Shown: in pieces, positions 1 through 11,450 of the stretch
How the letters are laid out: every line of letters begins with the position of its first letter
Position numbering within the stretch: position 1 is the first letter of the stretch
Source of the DNA: Proales similis
Lineage: Eukaryota; Rotifera; Eurotatoria; Ploima; Proalidae
Assembly (NCBI GenBank): GCA_019059635.1
Contig: JAGVRJ010000011.1
Location: 1,532,376 to 1,596,375 of the forward strand
Direction: 5' to 3'
DNA length: 64,000 bases
Made by a program: the position numbers and the translations under genes
The notes under the pieces: generated by a model
Told to the model about the DNA's origin: nothing
Seen by the model: the letters and a program-made list of their open reading frames with translations, nothing else
Database searches by the model: none

Positions 1-206
1 GTTTAACGCTGTCGGTGGCGCCGTCGACCATGCTTGATCCGCTCAGTGATCTCGGCTCAATTCCAATGTCGATCCTTCCATTTTGAAATCTGTTTAGCGC
101 CCTCTTCTCTATTTTGTGTTTGTAATGGCCCAGAAAATCTCAATCACTCTTTTGGCCCAGTAAATCGGGAATCAAATGGCAGCCACCAATGTTAAATACG
201 CGCATG

Positions 207-2849
207 TTAGCCAAACACAACAAAGCAAGGTGAGCACAACATGGACAGCTTAGTGAAGAGCACACAAAAAAGAGCGGTGTGAGGCAAAGAGCACTCAAGC
301 CAAACATAGAGCAGGACAGAGCAAAGTGAGCGGTGACAGCAGCCAAGTGCAGTACTTGAATTGCGGGAACCAGTGGAAGGATAGTCAGGAGGCACGTAGA
401 AAGGCAAAACTTTAACTCCGCCAACAAGGCCACTACCTCGGTCTGGTTGGGTGGAGAGGTTAGACTCGACTTGAGCAGCTGAATTGTATTCACGCGCCTG
501 AACAGACAGAGGCGCGTAAACAATCTCCATCGTAGCCGGTCGATAGGAGGCTTGAGTCGAGTTGAAAAAATCATGGGCGCTCGGAGCAATCTCATTCATG
601 TTTTTAAACTGTTTTTCTTCGACACGAAGAGATGAAGAAGAAAGTGTTATGTTTTGTTGGGAGACGGAGTCGCTCGCGTTTGGAATTTCAACTCGAGGCA
701 GCTGCGAGTCGCGCGGGTTCAGAGTCGAGCTGACACGATTATTCGCCAGAGAGCTTCCTTCGCCGAGCGGCTCTTCATCGATCATAGGAATGTTTGTGTG
801 ACGATCAACCGCCTCCACTTGGGTTGAGCCGCTCTTATTATCCAAATTGCTAACTGTATCTTCCTTTGGCTTCCTTTGATTCGCACACAGCTGAGATTAG
901 AGTATGTTCTATTCACAATGAAACCTCAGCTTCACACTGTTTAAATAAACTCAATCGCTCAGTCTCACTCCATTCTTCTTCAAATCCCTTTCCCTCAACT
1001 AAAGCAAAAATCTGCTACTTACTCTTTGGCCTTTTCAATTTCTAAAAGCAAACAAAAAATAAGTACAAAATTAGAGACCGGTACAAGACAAAAAGAGTAC
1101 GAACCGTCTTTTGACTGATCACGCTTGCGTCTTCTGATCAGGAAAAGTGCAAGCAATGCGACGAGAATCAAAAGTGCTAGACCTCCGAGTATGCCGCCGA
1201 GAATAGCTCCGAGATTGACTGGCTCGTCGTCTAGTTAAAATAAATAGCGAATTAATTACACATGTCGTTCAGAGGAAATCGATTAATAGCAAAGCCTAAG
1301 GGTTCCGCTCACTAGATGGACCCAATCTAAACGATTACCAGAGCAATACGACTAATAGGGCTACCCTAGACTACTGGCTACTGGTCTAGATGAACGTAAA
1401 AATAAACTCAAAAACGATAATTACTTTTCACGTAGCGAGAGTCAGCATTTAGAATCGCTTGTGGGACAGAGATTAGCAAAGAGCAATAAAACCAAAGAAA
1501 ATCGGGAAAAAAGGCCAACAAATGGTGCAAGCGTGAGAGCGTTAAATCGTTGTTTTACTGCCGCTTACCTTTCTTGGTGTATGAAGGGAGAGCTTTAATT
1601 TCCCGCATTAGGACGCTTTACAAAGGAAATTGGACAAAGAGTACAACTTACGAATAACGCTGAGGTAGAATTTCACTACCGGGGAACTTTGGTTGACAAC
1701 GCCTGCCACACGCGCTTGGCATTCGAATGTGTAAAGGCCAATGCGCAAGTTGTTCGGAATCACATAGTCCTGGGTGGACGGCAAGAGCTCCTCAGTTGGA
1801 GTCAGCAGTCGCTTTCCTTCGTTCGATTCGCTGTCGTTATTGGTCAGCATAACATCTGCCACTCGCCAAAAATAGGTCGGCTCGGGATTGCCCATGAACG
1901 GACAGCGGAAGGACGCTTGCATATTCTGCTGTTCGCTGATCAGAGTTTTGTTATAAATTGGGGACGGGATAAGCTCCGGTCCGAACTGAACATCGAGTGT
2001 TATTGGCATGCTGTAGACTGGACCCGACGGAGCTAGCTCTTGAGGGGTATTAGGCTCTCGGAAAGGCAATAGGGAGCATGAATAGCGGCGGTCGTTCTCT
2101 TGCTTGTTAAAAGTTCGCGAGCAATTCTTGTTCATTTTGAATGTGACCACTTGGCTAGGAAACGACTCAAGCTGAGCCGTTGGCTCGTCAATTTGGGTCG
2201 GCTCTGATTTGCATTCTTGACCGTATAGCTCTGATTCAAACGTCAGCTCGCTGTCAATTTGATGGAAAACGTTCTGGTAGAATTGAGCCGAGCAAGCCAA
2301 GGAGACAGTCACTCCTGCTTGGACGCTGATGATTCCTCGACTCTGGTCGTAAACACAGGTGCCCGTACAAGAGAATTCAAACGGTGTTTCGAACGCTGTC
2401 GTGTTGTAGTCTACTCTGCTCTCGTATTTGTAATCATCTGAACGAGCAGTGACCGCATATAAGCCAAGATGGCGAAGCTCAAACCGATCGAGTTCGAGTC
2501 GGCGACAGTCCGACTCACTCGGCAAGCATTTGAACTCACTTGCCGTTGTTTCGTTTCTTACTGCAGGCGCACTTGCATCGTAGAGCGGTTGAATCAGTGA
2601 TTCTTCTGAATCTGTCTGTTGGGTGAGCAGCCACAGATTTGGCTTTGAGTCAGACACTGGCTGAAAGGTAGCTGAGCCGTTCAATGGCACTATTTTGTTG
2701 ATTGTATAGTAGAGACGGTTGAGGCGTGACTCGATTCCCATAGATTGGAATGGACCTTGTGCCGTCTGACCTGCAGCCAGCGCTATGGTCAAAGTGTAAA
2801 AGCCCAACAGGCTTACGAATCGCATTGAAGCCATAAGTCTATTTGACAT
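207..2849 (-). CDS. Immunoglobulin-type single-pass membrane protein (3' end uncertain)
   Basis: Exon 1 (1652-2849) starts at MSNRLM and carries a hydrophobic signal segment (about residues 10-27), followed by cysteine-spaced Ig-like modules. The clearest is near residues 305-390, with FRCPF, YFWRV and YTFECQA as B, C and F strands. Several NxS/T sites are present. A 24-nt exon (1569-1592) and an exon at 1105-1230 follow in consistent phase 1. The latter encodes a transmembrane helix (GGILGGLALLILVALLALFL) and an RRRKRD stop-transfer. A 19-nt exon (1023-1041) and a Ser/Thr-rich cytoplasmic tail (873 down to about 440) are likely. The last acceptor is weak, and the residues coded from about 430 to 207 look non-coding, so the true end is unknown and may involve another intron. 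It probably acts in cell-surface adhesion or recognition; I do not recognise the family precisely. Confidence 0.6.
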
Positions 2850-5800
2850 CTAAAAATGGCACGCTAGAAAAAAGACTTATAGAGAGCATAGATGAATAAC
2901 GTCTTAATCATTTGATAGCAACCTAAAACGCAAAGCAACTGATAGAGACAAGTTTGCGAGATCTAGCCGAGTAAGCGAGTAGGCGTATAGAACTGAGTAA
3001 AGCAGCGTTTAAAAGCAGCAGTGCAAAGTGCGCGTTGCTCTGCTCTCTCGCATCTACTCGTCCAGTAGCTAAGACCGAACAAGCGAAAACAATCGTCATA
3101 TTTAATAATGGTCGGCTCGGCGTGCAGATGACGAGGAGGTGGTGGCCGTCCGTTCGATTGTGGTCGTGACGGTGTTGGCGGTGCGGCTAGTGGTCGCCGT
3201 CGTCTACCACGTTTATGGGCTCGATTAATAATAATCTCAATAATTGAACGTGAAACGTTCGAACGAGCCCTGTACCACCATGGCTACGCGTATAGCGCCA
3301 TTATGAGCTCTGTTTAGCTCGCGATGACGCGATGACCAAAACAATTAGAATTATTTGGTCCTATGACGAGCAAATAATTGATTGCCGCCGACTAGTTTGT
3401 TTGTTTGTTAGCCAGTCGTCCAATTGTTGGCTCATTTTTTCACTCACTCGCTATTCCTCACTCAAACTGCGCCCATCCGTCGTCTGCCTGCTTATTCAAT
3501 CTAGCTTTCCCTTTCAGACTTAGACGAGTTCTCACTCCGGCTGGTAATGGTGATTGAATATTGCAATTTCCACAAAGTTTAACGTTGCTCTTGCTCGGTT
3601 TTCATTAATTCAGTCGCAGGCCCGGCGAGCACATTTCGGCGCGCCGCATGGTTTGTACCTGTAGCTGTCAAACGCCCAAACGGCCGTGTTGACCTATGCC
3701 GGCGAGCGTACATTGTTCGACGAAGGTCAATCGGATGCCTGTCGCTCATTGGAGCATATATAGGTGAACTTTGTCGTCGTGTGTGCGCAAAGGTGAGCCT
3801 CATTGTCAACGACCTCAATTCGATCCGTATCTTCCTCTTTCCTCTTCCCGCCTATTTATAATCGGCAACAGTCCTTTAGCCAACTAGAGCGCTTTTAACG
3901 CTAATTGCTGTTTACCTAATAATTAAACTCAATTGGACAACAACAGCAGCAGCAGTGTCGATCACCCTGCAAGGACATCTAAATGCTCTGCGCCCATTTG
4001 TTGTGCGCCATCTGCTCGCTCATCTGTGCTCGTCAAATATTTGACTGCTAAAACCCGTCAATGACTAAAATCGCGGGCCAGAGTGAGCCATCAGTGACGC
4101 AATGCAATGAAGCTACCTTACGGATTTCATCCGAATGCAAACAAACCGCTCTTTCTTTTGCCCATTCATTTATTCTCCCATTGTTTCAACGAGCACACGC
4201 ACCACGCTAGAGCGTGCACCGTAGCTCAAGCCGGTCCGCATAAACACAATCAAGAGCGTAATTGACGGTCGCTGTTATGGAATCTTGACCTCGTGAGCAC
4301 AATGCGGCGGCCTAATCTATGCTTAAAGTCCAGATGCGATCGTCCATTAGCCAGCTACTTTTCTCGCCCGGTGTCTCGCTTTCACTCAACTCTTGCATGC
4401 ATTTCCCACTTGTCCAATTGACACGGCTAATTCGCAAGCTGGCGCATTTTCTTTTCACGCGCTACACACCAAACTGAAATACTCTTTGCACCTGAACTTG
4501 ACTAATTCTGCTTAGCTGAGCTGCTAAACTGCGAAAACAAACGCTGAAGAAGCTAAACAGAATGAAAAGTAAACTTGTGACCCGCCTTGCGAGGCAAATA
4601 TTTGTTGGAAGGTTCGGGCCGGAATTGAGCGCAGGAAAGAGCTAGCGAGCGAACAAGCAACAACGAGTGAGTGAGCAATAAGAAACTGGGTTACAAAAAG
4701 AATAAGCAGAGTTTATTGAAGCCGAGCCGATATATGAATGAGAGTGACCGTCTTTGGCGTCGCCGCTTTAATTCGGCTTGGGCGACAAAGCGAATCAAAG
4801 AGCATTCGATCATGCCAAACGGCTCTGTCAAAGCTGATTAAGTGTTCGATCTAATCGGGTCAGGTTAATGTTGTTCTCGCTGCGAGCGCCGCCGTCTTCC
4901 CAGCATGATTCAAAATCAGGACAATGCGAAAGCAACTGATGAAAGGCTACGCTTGCGATGAAATCAGCCCGCCCTCTTATCTTAATATTAAGCGGTGGGA
5001 AAGTTTGGCCCTGAATGAAGTCAGAGGGCCGTAGGGCTCGACCTGTCACACCGTGCCGCTCAGTCACCGACCCAGTAAATACACTTGCTATTCAATGAAT
5101 TCTCAGCTCATAAGGCCCACACATATGTGTGGTATGTGCGTGTGAGACAAACTTGACCAGAATGACGGGCAAAAGCTCTCTAGCAAGACTCTTTAGTTCG
5201 ACCGCGTTCTTCCTGCATGCATCGCTCAAATATCCCCCTCCGACGATCATTCCCAATCCAATATTTGTTGTTTCTCTAACTAATCGGTCAAATAATAAAA
5301 GCGAGCAGTCCGATGAGTAGATGACCGGGGCTTAACTTGCTCTAATGATAACCCTAATAATCGAGCTTTGTGGTTAGGCCGGCCTTCGAAATGCCACAGC
5401 AAATGAAAGTTAGTCACCATTGTCATTTTGAATTCCAGCCAAGCCGCTCTCTTCTCCGAAACTCGCTCTCTCTCCTTTCCTCTCCCCGTTCTCTTGATCG
5501 AGCTCGCTCGCTCGTCCTCTTCTGAACCCTCAACTCATTTCTTCGAAATGTTTTCTCTCTCTCGCTATATATATGTGTGTTTCATTTATTGGATTGTTTG
5601 TCGGAGTAAGGTGAAATTGAATGCAAGCAGAAAAATTAATTTCTAGAAAAAGCATTGTGTCCAAAGTGTGGCCCTACGAAGCACGTTCGCCTCTCTATTC
5701 GCTCATTGTCAATATAATTCTGTATAAAAATAGAAAGCGCTCTTTGGCTCATTAATAAAAATAAAGAAAAAGAAAATTTAATTGAAATCTAATTTGGCAA

Positions 5801-5952
5801 AATTCACACTGTTCTTGCAAAGCGATTCGGCCTGTCTAGCTCGATCCGAGTTGACTTGTTTGAATAAGTGAATTTAAAATCGTTCCACTTCAATTGTATC
5901 GAAAGCCTGAAAGAGCAAGTGATTAGATTCGAGCCGTTCTTTACAATCCAAA
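2850..5952. other. Non-coding interval, 3.1 kb
   Basis: I see no supported gene here. It separates the Ig-type gene start from the SLC6 gene end. It contains a short CAG run near 3943-3954, a CT-rich patch at about 5453-5530 and scattered TAAT-type motifs. The 5' UTR and promoter of the minus-strand Ig gene should lie just right of 2849. Open frames here are short and show no motif. Confidence 0.5.
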
Positions 5953-8900
5953 TCAGTGCTTTCTCACCTCGTTCACTTTACCATCCGTGTAATGAAGCTT
6001 GTCCAGTATGCCTCGCTTTTCGTACATCTCTCTCACCTTTTCTTTATCTTCTGGCCTCCTTGGACACCAGCCTTCATCCGGTTTGAATAGAGTAGAGATC
6101 GGCTAGAAAGAATTCAACAGAGTTTGCAATAAATTTTGATCCTCTGGAATTTAAAAATGCAACGAAACTCACCTTTTTCTGAATGAATATTGTCGATATG
6201 GCGATTATCAAACCCCATAGAAGCGCACCCGCGAGCGTTGAGACGTTCATCACATTGCCGATAACAGTAGCCCAGATCGGATATTGTTTGCCATCTGACT
6301 CGAGTGGTTTATCATTGATCCAGGCAAATATAGTGACCGCCAGTAGAATACAGGGCGAAATCACTTTCAGGAATATGTTAAGGATTTGGAACAAAGCGCT
6401 GAAGGGCACGCGCTCGCCGATCATTGCGGCCAGATCTGTTCGCAATCGCTCAAATCCTTTAGTTATTAATAAGCAATGTTTAAATTAAATCTTCGTTTTC
6501 TGCTCCTCTATACCCACCGTAAATCCAAGCTGTGGCCAAACATTCGCCAATAGCAACTAATAAGATTCCCCAGTATCCAGAATAGCTGTTGAATATTTCA
6601 AGCCTAAAACATACTGAAGTTGAATGCCGGAGACTCATTTCGAGAGAATTTCAAACTGACCAGTAGACACCCGCTCTTGTGCACAGAACTAGACCAGCAG
6701 CGTAAAGTATCAGACAAACTACACCCAATACAGCAGCTTTGGTGTAGTTGTTCTTGGCCAATTTAGGATAAACGTCATAAAGCGACGAGGTCTATGAAGC
6801 CCGTAAGATTTTGACCTCTTCAAAAATCAAGACTTTAAAAACTTACTAAAGTCTCGATGCTGCCCATCTGAATTTCGAATAGCCAAATAATTGAGATATT
6901 AAGTAATCGAAAGGTTTAAGGTTCAATCGGTCAAAACTCACCATAGAATCAATGCCCAGCAGCTATTAGTTAAATCGATTGAAAAATTCGCAATAGGCAA
7001 CTTGAATAAATCAATTAACTTACGATCATCATGAAGAAGAAAAGAATGGCCCAAAAAGGTGCTCCAGGTATTGTTGTCACTGCAAATGGATAAACCACGT
7101 AAGCAAGTCCCAAGCCTTTTTTAAAATTGAAATAAAATTCAAGTCTTCAATGCACCGAAAAAAGGACGTTAACCTGCTTGCACAACATCGGCGATATCCT
7201 GTCCAGTAGAATAGCTCAGAACACCCAAATAGGCAAAGATCACAAAGCCCGCAAACACCGAAGTAAAGCAGTTGGAGAGTGTGACCACGAACGCATCTCG
7301 AATAATGTTGTTGCTGAAGTTATTGTAAGACGCCAATGCTACCAAACCTCCGTAAGTGATACTTAGCGTAAAAAAGATCTGAGCTTTGGGCCAAAATTTT
7401 AAGTAACATTCTATTCTCTTTCAGGCGAGCAGGTACTTACTGGCAGCGTCTAAAAAGAAAGTCTCGATTAATTTTAAAATTTGAAAAGTCTTTTAACAAA
7501 TGCCCTCACCGGTCCAAATGGTAACATCTGACAGTCGTGCAAAGTCCGGAATTATATAATATCTAATCCCAAGATCAGCACCGGGCATTGTCCATGCTCT
7601 TATTCCCAATATAATCAGAACTACATAGGGAAACAAGGCTGTGAAATACACAACTTTTCCCGACACCTAAGTTCATTTTCAATGCAAATTTGCCTTAGTA
7701 TGCTTATATGAAAATGAAGTACTCACCTTGATACCTCGGGCCATTAAGCCGAATACAAGAAGCCAAGCAAGGCCAAGAACCAACACGAGCTGCCAGACCA
7801 ATGATCCAGTTTCGTCTATGGACGAAGAACGTTCGAGAATAACCTTACTGTCGATTTCGGTCAGGAACATTTTCAGCGACTAAGTCTAGGGATTTAGGGA
7901 TTAAGTCTTACAGCCAGAAATCTTCAGACGGATAAATTGGTTTCCAGACGCCGATATTCGTCAATGAGCTTGTGTCTAAACTGCAGTTTGCATCTTCCAT
8001 TGTCGTAGTTAATTTGTTATAGCAGTAGCCATCTGGGCATTTGAGCTGGGTGTTGGGATCATCACACTTAAGAAACGTTATGTTGAACGAATTGAACTGA
8101 TCGTAGCAATCTTGAAATTATTTAATATCGATAGGGGGGATTAGATTCTGAAGAGAAGTCACTCTAATTTACTTGGAGATGACCAAACTGGACTGCATCT
8201 TGCCCAGGGAAGTTCTGTTGCCATGGTTCCGAACGAGTAATACAGGTAATAGATCGAATACGCCATTACCATGTTATAATAGATGCAGAGGTAGGCGCTC
8301 ACAAGAAACATGGACAAGCCGATACCTTTTCATCAATTAATAAAAAATTAGTAAAGATGGCTGACTAAAAAAGCTGACTATAAAGCTTCAAACTTAAAAC
8401 TTACCTCTGAATATTTTGGTCATCCTCCAGCAAGCGAGTGGGCCGGCAGATGGAAACTGGCCAACCATGAGCTCGAGAAAGACGAAAGGAATTCCAATGA
8501 AAAGCATACAAGTGAAGTAGGGAATGAGAAATACGCCTGAATAGAAGGTCAAATCAGTTTTGAAAAGTATTATTTAAATATATTTAGATTCTTACCTCCT
8601 CCATTCTTATATGCTAGGTAGGGAAATCGCCAGACATTGCCTTAATTTTACGGTTTGTGGGCTGTTGCAAGTTTAAGCTCAAGCTCAATCTCTACTTACC
8701 AAGTCCGACTAAAACCAGGGAAAATTGAATCTAATGCTAACCAAAAAATTTTAAAAGGCAATTACCGGCGTATCCAAGGGCTGAAAGGATGAAATCGAAT
8801 TTTCCCGTCCAATTTTCTCGAGCACCTTCTTCTTCTTCAGGCTTGGAAGCGATTTCTTTCTTAAAATTTCAAAGCACCCAGAAAATTTAAAAAGTTGAGA

Positions 8901-9048
8901 AGCCATTAAAAATTGGGATTCTCTTCACCTCTTCAGGCTCATATTCGCGTACAGTCATTGAGCGATCTAGAGAGTTGACTGGATCCCCAAGCCTTGGCCG
9001 ATTCTCTTCATTTTCTTCGTCGGTGTAGTTCTTAATACGAGTCGTCAT
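5953..9048 (-). CDS. SLC6 sodium/chloride-dependent transporter, amino-acid/glycine/GABA type
   Basis: Eighteen exons (minus order): 8929-9048, 8766-8859, 8700-8708, 8596-8640, 8405-8536, 8173-8325, 7912-8110, 7727-7847, 7510-7666, 7441-7449, 7174-7383, 7024-7115, 6942-6962, 6847-6867, 6661-6791, 6518-6603, 6173-6456, 5953-6102. All phases agree and give 677 residues, a normal SLC6 length. Visible features are [20 protein letters not shown] with RFPYL in TM1, KNGGG, a long extracellular loop 2 with cysteines and NxS/T sites, DAATQIFF in TM6, SYNNF, and LLGIDSM plus GSIETL in TM8. The TM1 position that is Asp in monoamine carriers is Gly (AVGLG), which favours an amino-acid-type substrate. Two exons are 9 nt and two are 21 nt. 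The ATG at 9048 lies just after a splice acceptor near 9063, implying an upstream 5' UTR exon. Confidence 0.9.
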
Positions 9049-9063
9049 GATTGGCCGTATTTC

Positions 9064-10235
9064 TAAAAATAAACAAAATAAAAAAAAAAGAGGCGTCAAG
9101 TGAGTTTACTCTGATTTTGTTTTTGACTTGCATTTCTCGTTGCTTCTCTATCTCTCTTCTTCTCTCAGATGAGCTAATAACGATGCAGAATTATGAACAT
9201 TTTCGTCTCATTTAAGATCTTGTGTTTGTTTATCATTCGCACTTATATATTTGTCTCGAAAGTTTGAAAAAAATCGATATGAGTTAAGAGGCCACACAGT
9301 TCTTGACGCACTATGAATTCAATCGTTTCGGTTTATCAATTTAAGATTTTTTATGATTGATTCTTTCTATTCCTTCTTCTCAAATGTCTCAATTTATTTA
9401 TCGCTAGAATAGAGAATAATGCGGCAAACGAATGCTCATTACAATCAGAAAAGAGATAAAAATTTAAAATTCAAATTTGGCTGAGTTGAATAAAAAGCAC
9501 CGAGAATTGAATGTGGATTCTTATTTATAGGGAGCGATGACTGTTGATCAGCTCTTGCACATCGTATTTGAATAAGACAACTAATGGGCGAAAAATCAAA
9601 ATTGGGGCGTCAAATAAGTAAATTAATGTTTGAAGAAACCCGAGCAATTGCTTTATTGGATGGAAGAAAAAACATTCAAGAGTTTAAGGGCAAGTTTCTC
9701 TAAAGCAGCAAACATTGAAGTTTTAGCATTACTTTTACTCAAACTAATTTGCATCAGTTTGGCCAAATTTAAGGTCGCCTATTCAAATATCCAGGCTCTC
9801 AAGTACTTTGAATCGGAATTTGCTAAATAATAAGTCTGATCTGTAGGCTAGTCGTCTGGCTTTTATTAGATAATAAAGGTCGTCAAAAAGGGGGATCCGG
9901 CTTATTCATTCCCTTTCATATGTCTGGTTATTGCGACATGAGGAGCACGATAGATTGTTTGCATTTTCTCGAGAGTCGTCCGTGCAATGTTTAGTTTTCA
10001 CCATCTGCTCTGAAAACCAAAGTTCGAAAACAACTTTCGAACCTAGCGTATAATGAACCTTATCTCCAACAGGGACCGGGTACCTGCTGCTATTCTTTAT
10101 TTTAGAGGGAAAAGTTTTAAATTTTGAATATTCTTTATTTTCTTTTCAATTTAGCTTTGAGAATTACATATAAGGGGTTAAATTTGTGTTCAGCAGGAAT
10201 ATTCATTGAAAAGAAGCATTAGAAAAACAAGTTGA
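9064..10235. other. Non-coding interval, 1.2 kb
   Basis: Between the SLC6 start and the dsRBD gene end. It should hold the SLC6 promoter and 5' UTR exon. The one open frame (66 codons near 9630, plus strand) has no recognisable motif and I do not call it. Confidence 0.45.
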
Positions 10236-11450
10236 TTAGAAAGAGGGTTGTGTGTCGACTCTTATTTGCTTTTGAGCTCCAGCTCTTTCTTCTCGATTTT
10301 CAACGACGCTTTCGGGCTTTCCTTTTGTGTCATCTTCATCAATTTGTTCACTCGGAATTTGTGATTCGCCTATTTCGCTCATGTCGTAGGGCCTTTTTGT
10401 TGCCTCTTTGCTCGCTTGCGTTGCTTTTGACTTTTGAATCAGATCTGGATTGCTATGCAGAAATTCAACAGCCTTCTCGGCCGCTCTCATTCTCGCCTCC
10501 TTCTTGGTTCGACCTGTTCCTTCAAATTTATGCTCGTTTATATCAACCGCCATCGTAAATGTCGGTCGATGAATTGGGCCACTTTGGCAGACGAACCGAT
10601 ATTCGACGTTAGATCTCAGCTCATGTAGCTGCATTAACGAGTTCTTTGGTAGCACCTGTCTCAGCTCAGGAGGTTTTTTATACTTCTTCTTTCTCATCGA
10701 AATCAAAGTTGATGACGAGCCATTAGATGTCGGTTTAATTATTGAAGTTGCTGCAAGCAAATCGCCAGCCAGCGGCGAGCGATATGTTGAACTGCTTGAG
10801 GTTAAATGGCCGAATTCGTTTAGCGATGGGGAAAGAATTTGTGTATTCGGATGCGGAAATGTACGAATAGAATCGGAAGATATTAAATAGGAGGCGGTCT
10901 CGGTGCCGTTGTTTGACGTGGGCAAATAAGCAATTGACTGAGTTGAATACACACCGCCAGCATTTTTTATCATAAAGTAACGACTCAGCTCGGCGCTAGC
11001 TGCTGTTGGAACAATCCCTTTGCCGATTTCATTGAAGGTTGGGTCTCCTATGCTCTGGGCGATGTTCATATTCATTCCGATTAAGCCTGGGTTTGTGGTT
11101 GGAGTGATCAGGCCTTGAACTCCTAATGCAGTTGGAGTAGTATTTACATATCCGTAGCCTATTGGATACATGGCAGAAGGGAAAAATGGGGCTACTGAGG
11201 AAATGGCACGGCTTGGCGGATAGATGTTTAGACTGTTTGGGGAAGTCGAGTTTGAGCTTGACGAAGAGCAAGCCGACGTAGATCGATAGGACAATCTCGC
11301 CTCTAATGGTCCTCTTAAATTAATTCCAAGGTGGGACGAAGCACTTGACTCTGTTGGCAAGACTTTTAAATTCGATTCGTTTTGACTTTTTTTACGAGTT
11401 GCAATTGAATGCCAATTCTGCTGGATATCCAAGTCGGCAAAAGTTGACAT
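10236..11450 (-). CDS. Single double-stranded-RNA-binding-domain protein, ADAR-like dsRBD
   Basis: An intronless 404-residue frame starting MSTFADLD. The N-terminal ~255 residues are low-complexity, rich in Ser, Asn, Thr and Pro. A basic stretch (RKKKYKKPPEL) precedes one dsRBD at about residues 263-330: KNSLMQLHELRSN (helix 1), YRFVCQSGPIHRPTF (beta strands), KFEGTGRTKKEARMRAAEKA (KKxA helix-2 RNA contact). The QSGPxHxPxF pattern and ExxGxGxxKKxAxxxAAExA spacing resemble the first dsRBD of ADAR enzymes. No deaminase (HAE...PCG) is encoded before the stop, and I found no downstream exon for one. The tail is acidic then basic. It probably binds structured RNA. Alternatives are an ADAR paralog that lost catalysis, or a different dsRBD family. 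Confidence 0.75.
   Translation of the reverse strand: MSTFADLDIQQNWHSIATRKKSQNESNLKVLPTESSASSHLGINLRGPLEARLSYRSTSACSSSSSNSTSPNSLNIYPPSRAISSVAPFFPSAMYPIGYGYVNTTPTALGVQGLITPTTNPGLIGMNMNIAQSIGDPTFNEIGKGIVPTAASAELSRYFMIKNAGGVYSTQSIAYLPTSNNGTETASYLISSDSIRTFPHPNTQILSPSLNEFGHLTSSSSTYRSPLAGDLLAATSIIKPTSNGSSSTLISMRKKKYKKPPELRQVLPKNSLMQLHELRSNVEYRFVCQSGPIHRPTFTMAVDINEHKFEGTGRTKKEARMRAAEKAVEFLHSNPDLIQKSKATQASKEATKRPYDMSEIGESQIPSEQIDEDDTKGKPESVVENREERAGAQKQIRVDTQPSF

Noticed and set aside
207-430. Cys/Leu-rich C-terminus of the Ig-type protein as a second membrane segment
   Set aside because: Codons past about 430 have a composition unlike the preceding tail and look like read-through into intron or UTR, so I do not count it as a real membrane helix.
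7860-7920. Apparent frameshift in SLC6 between exon 7 (PSEDFWL) and the next frame
   Set aside because: Using the acceptor ATCGACAG at 7848-7849 gives [17 protein letters not shown] in phase, as expected for SLC6. No frameshift is needed.
9630-9830. 66-codon plus-strand frame
   Set aside because: No recognisable motif, and it lies between two minus-strand genes in the SLC6 promoter side.
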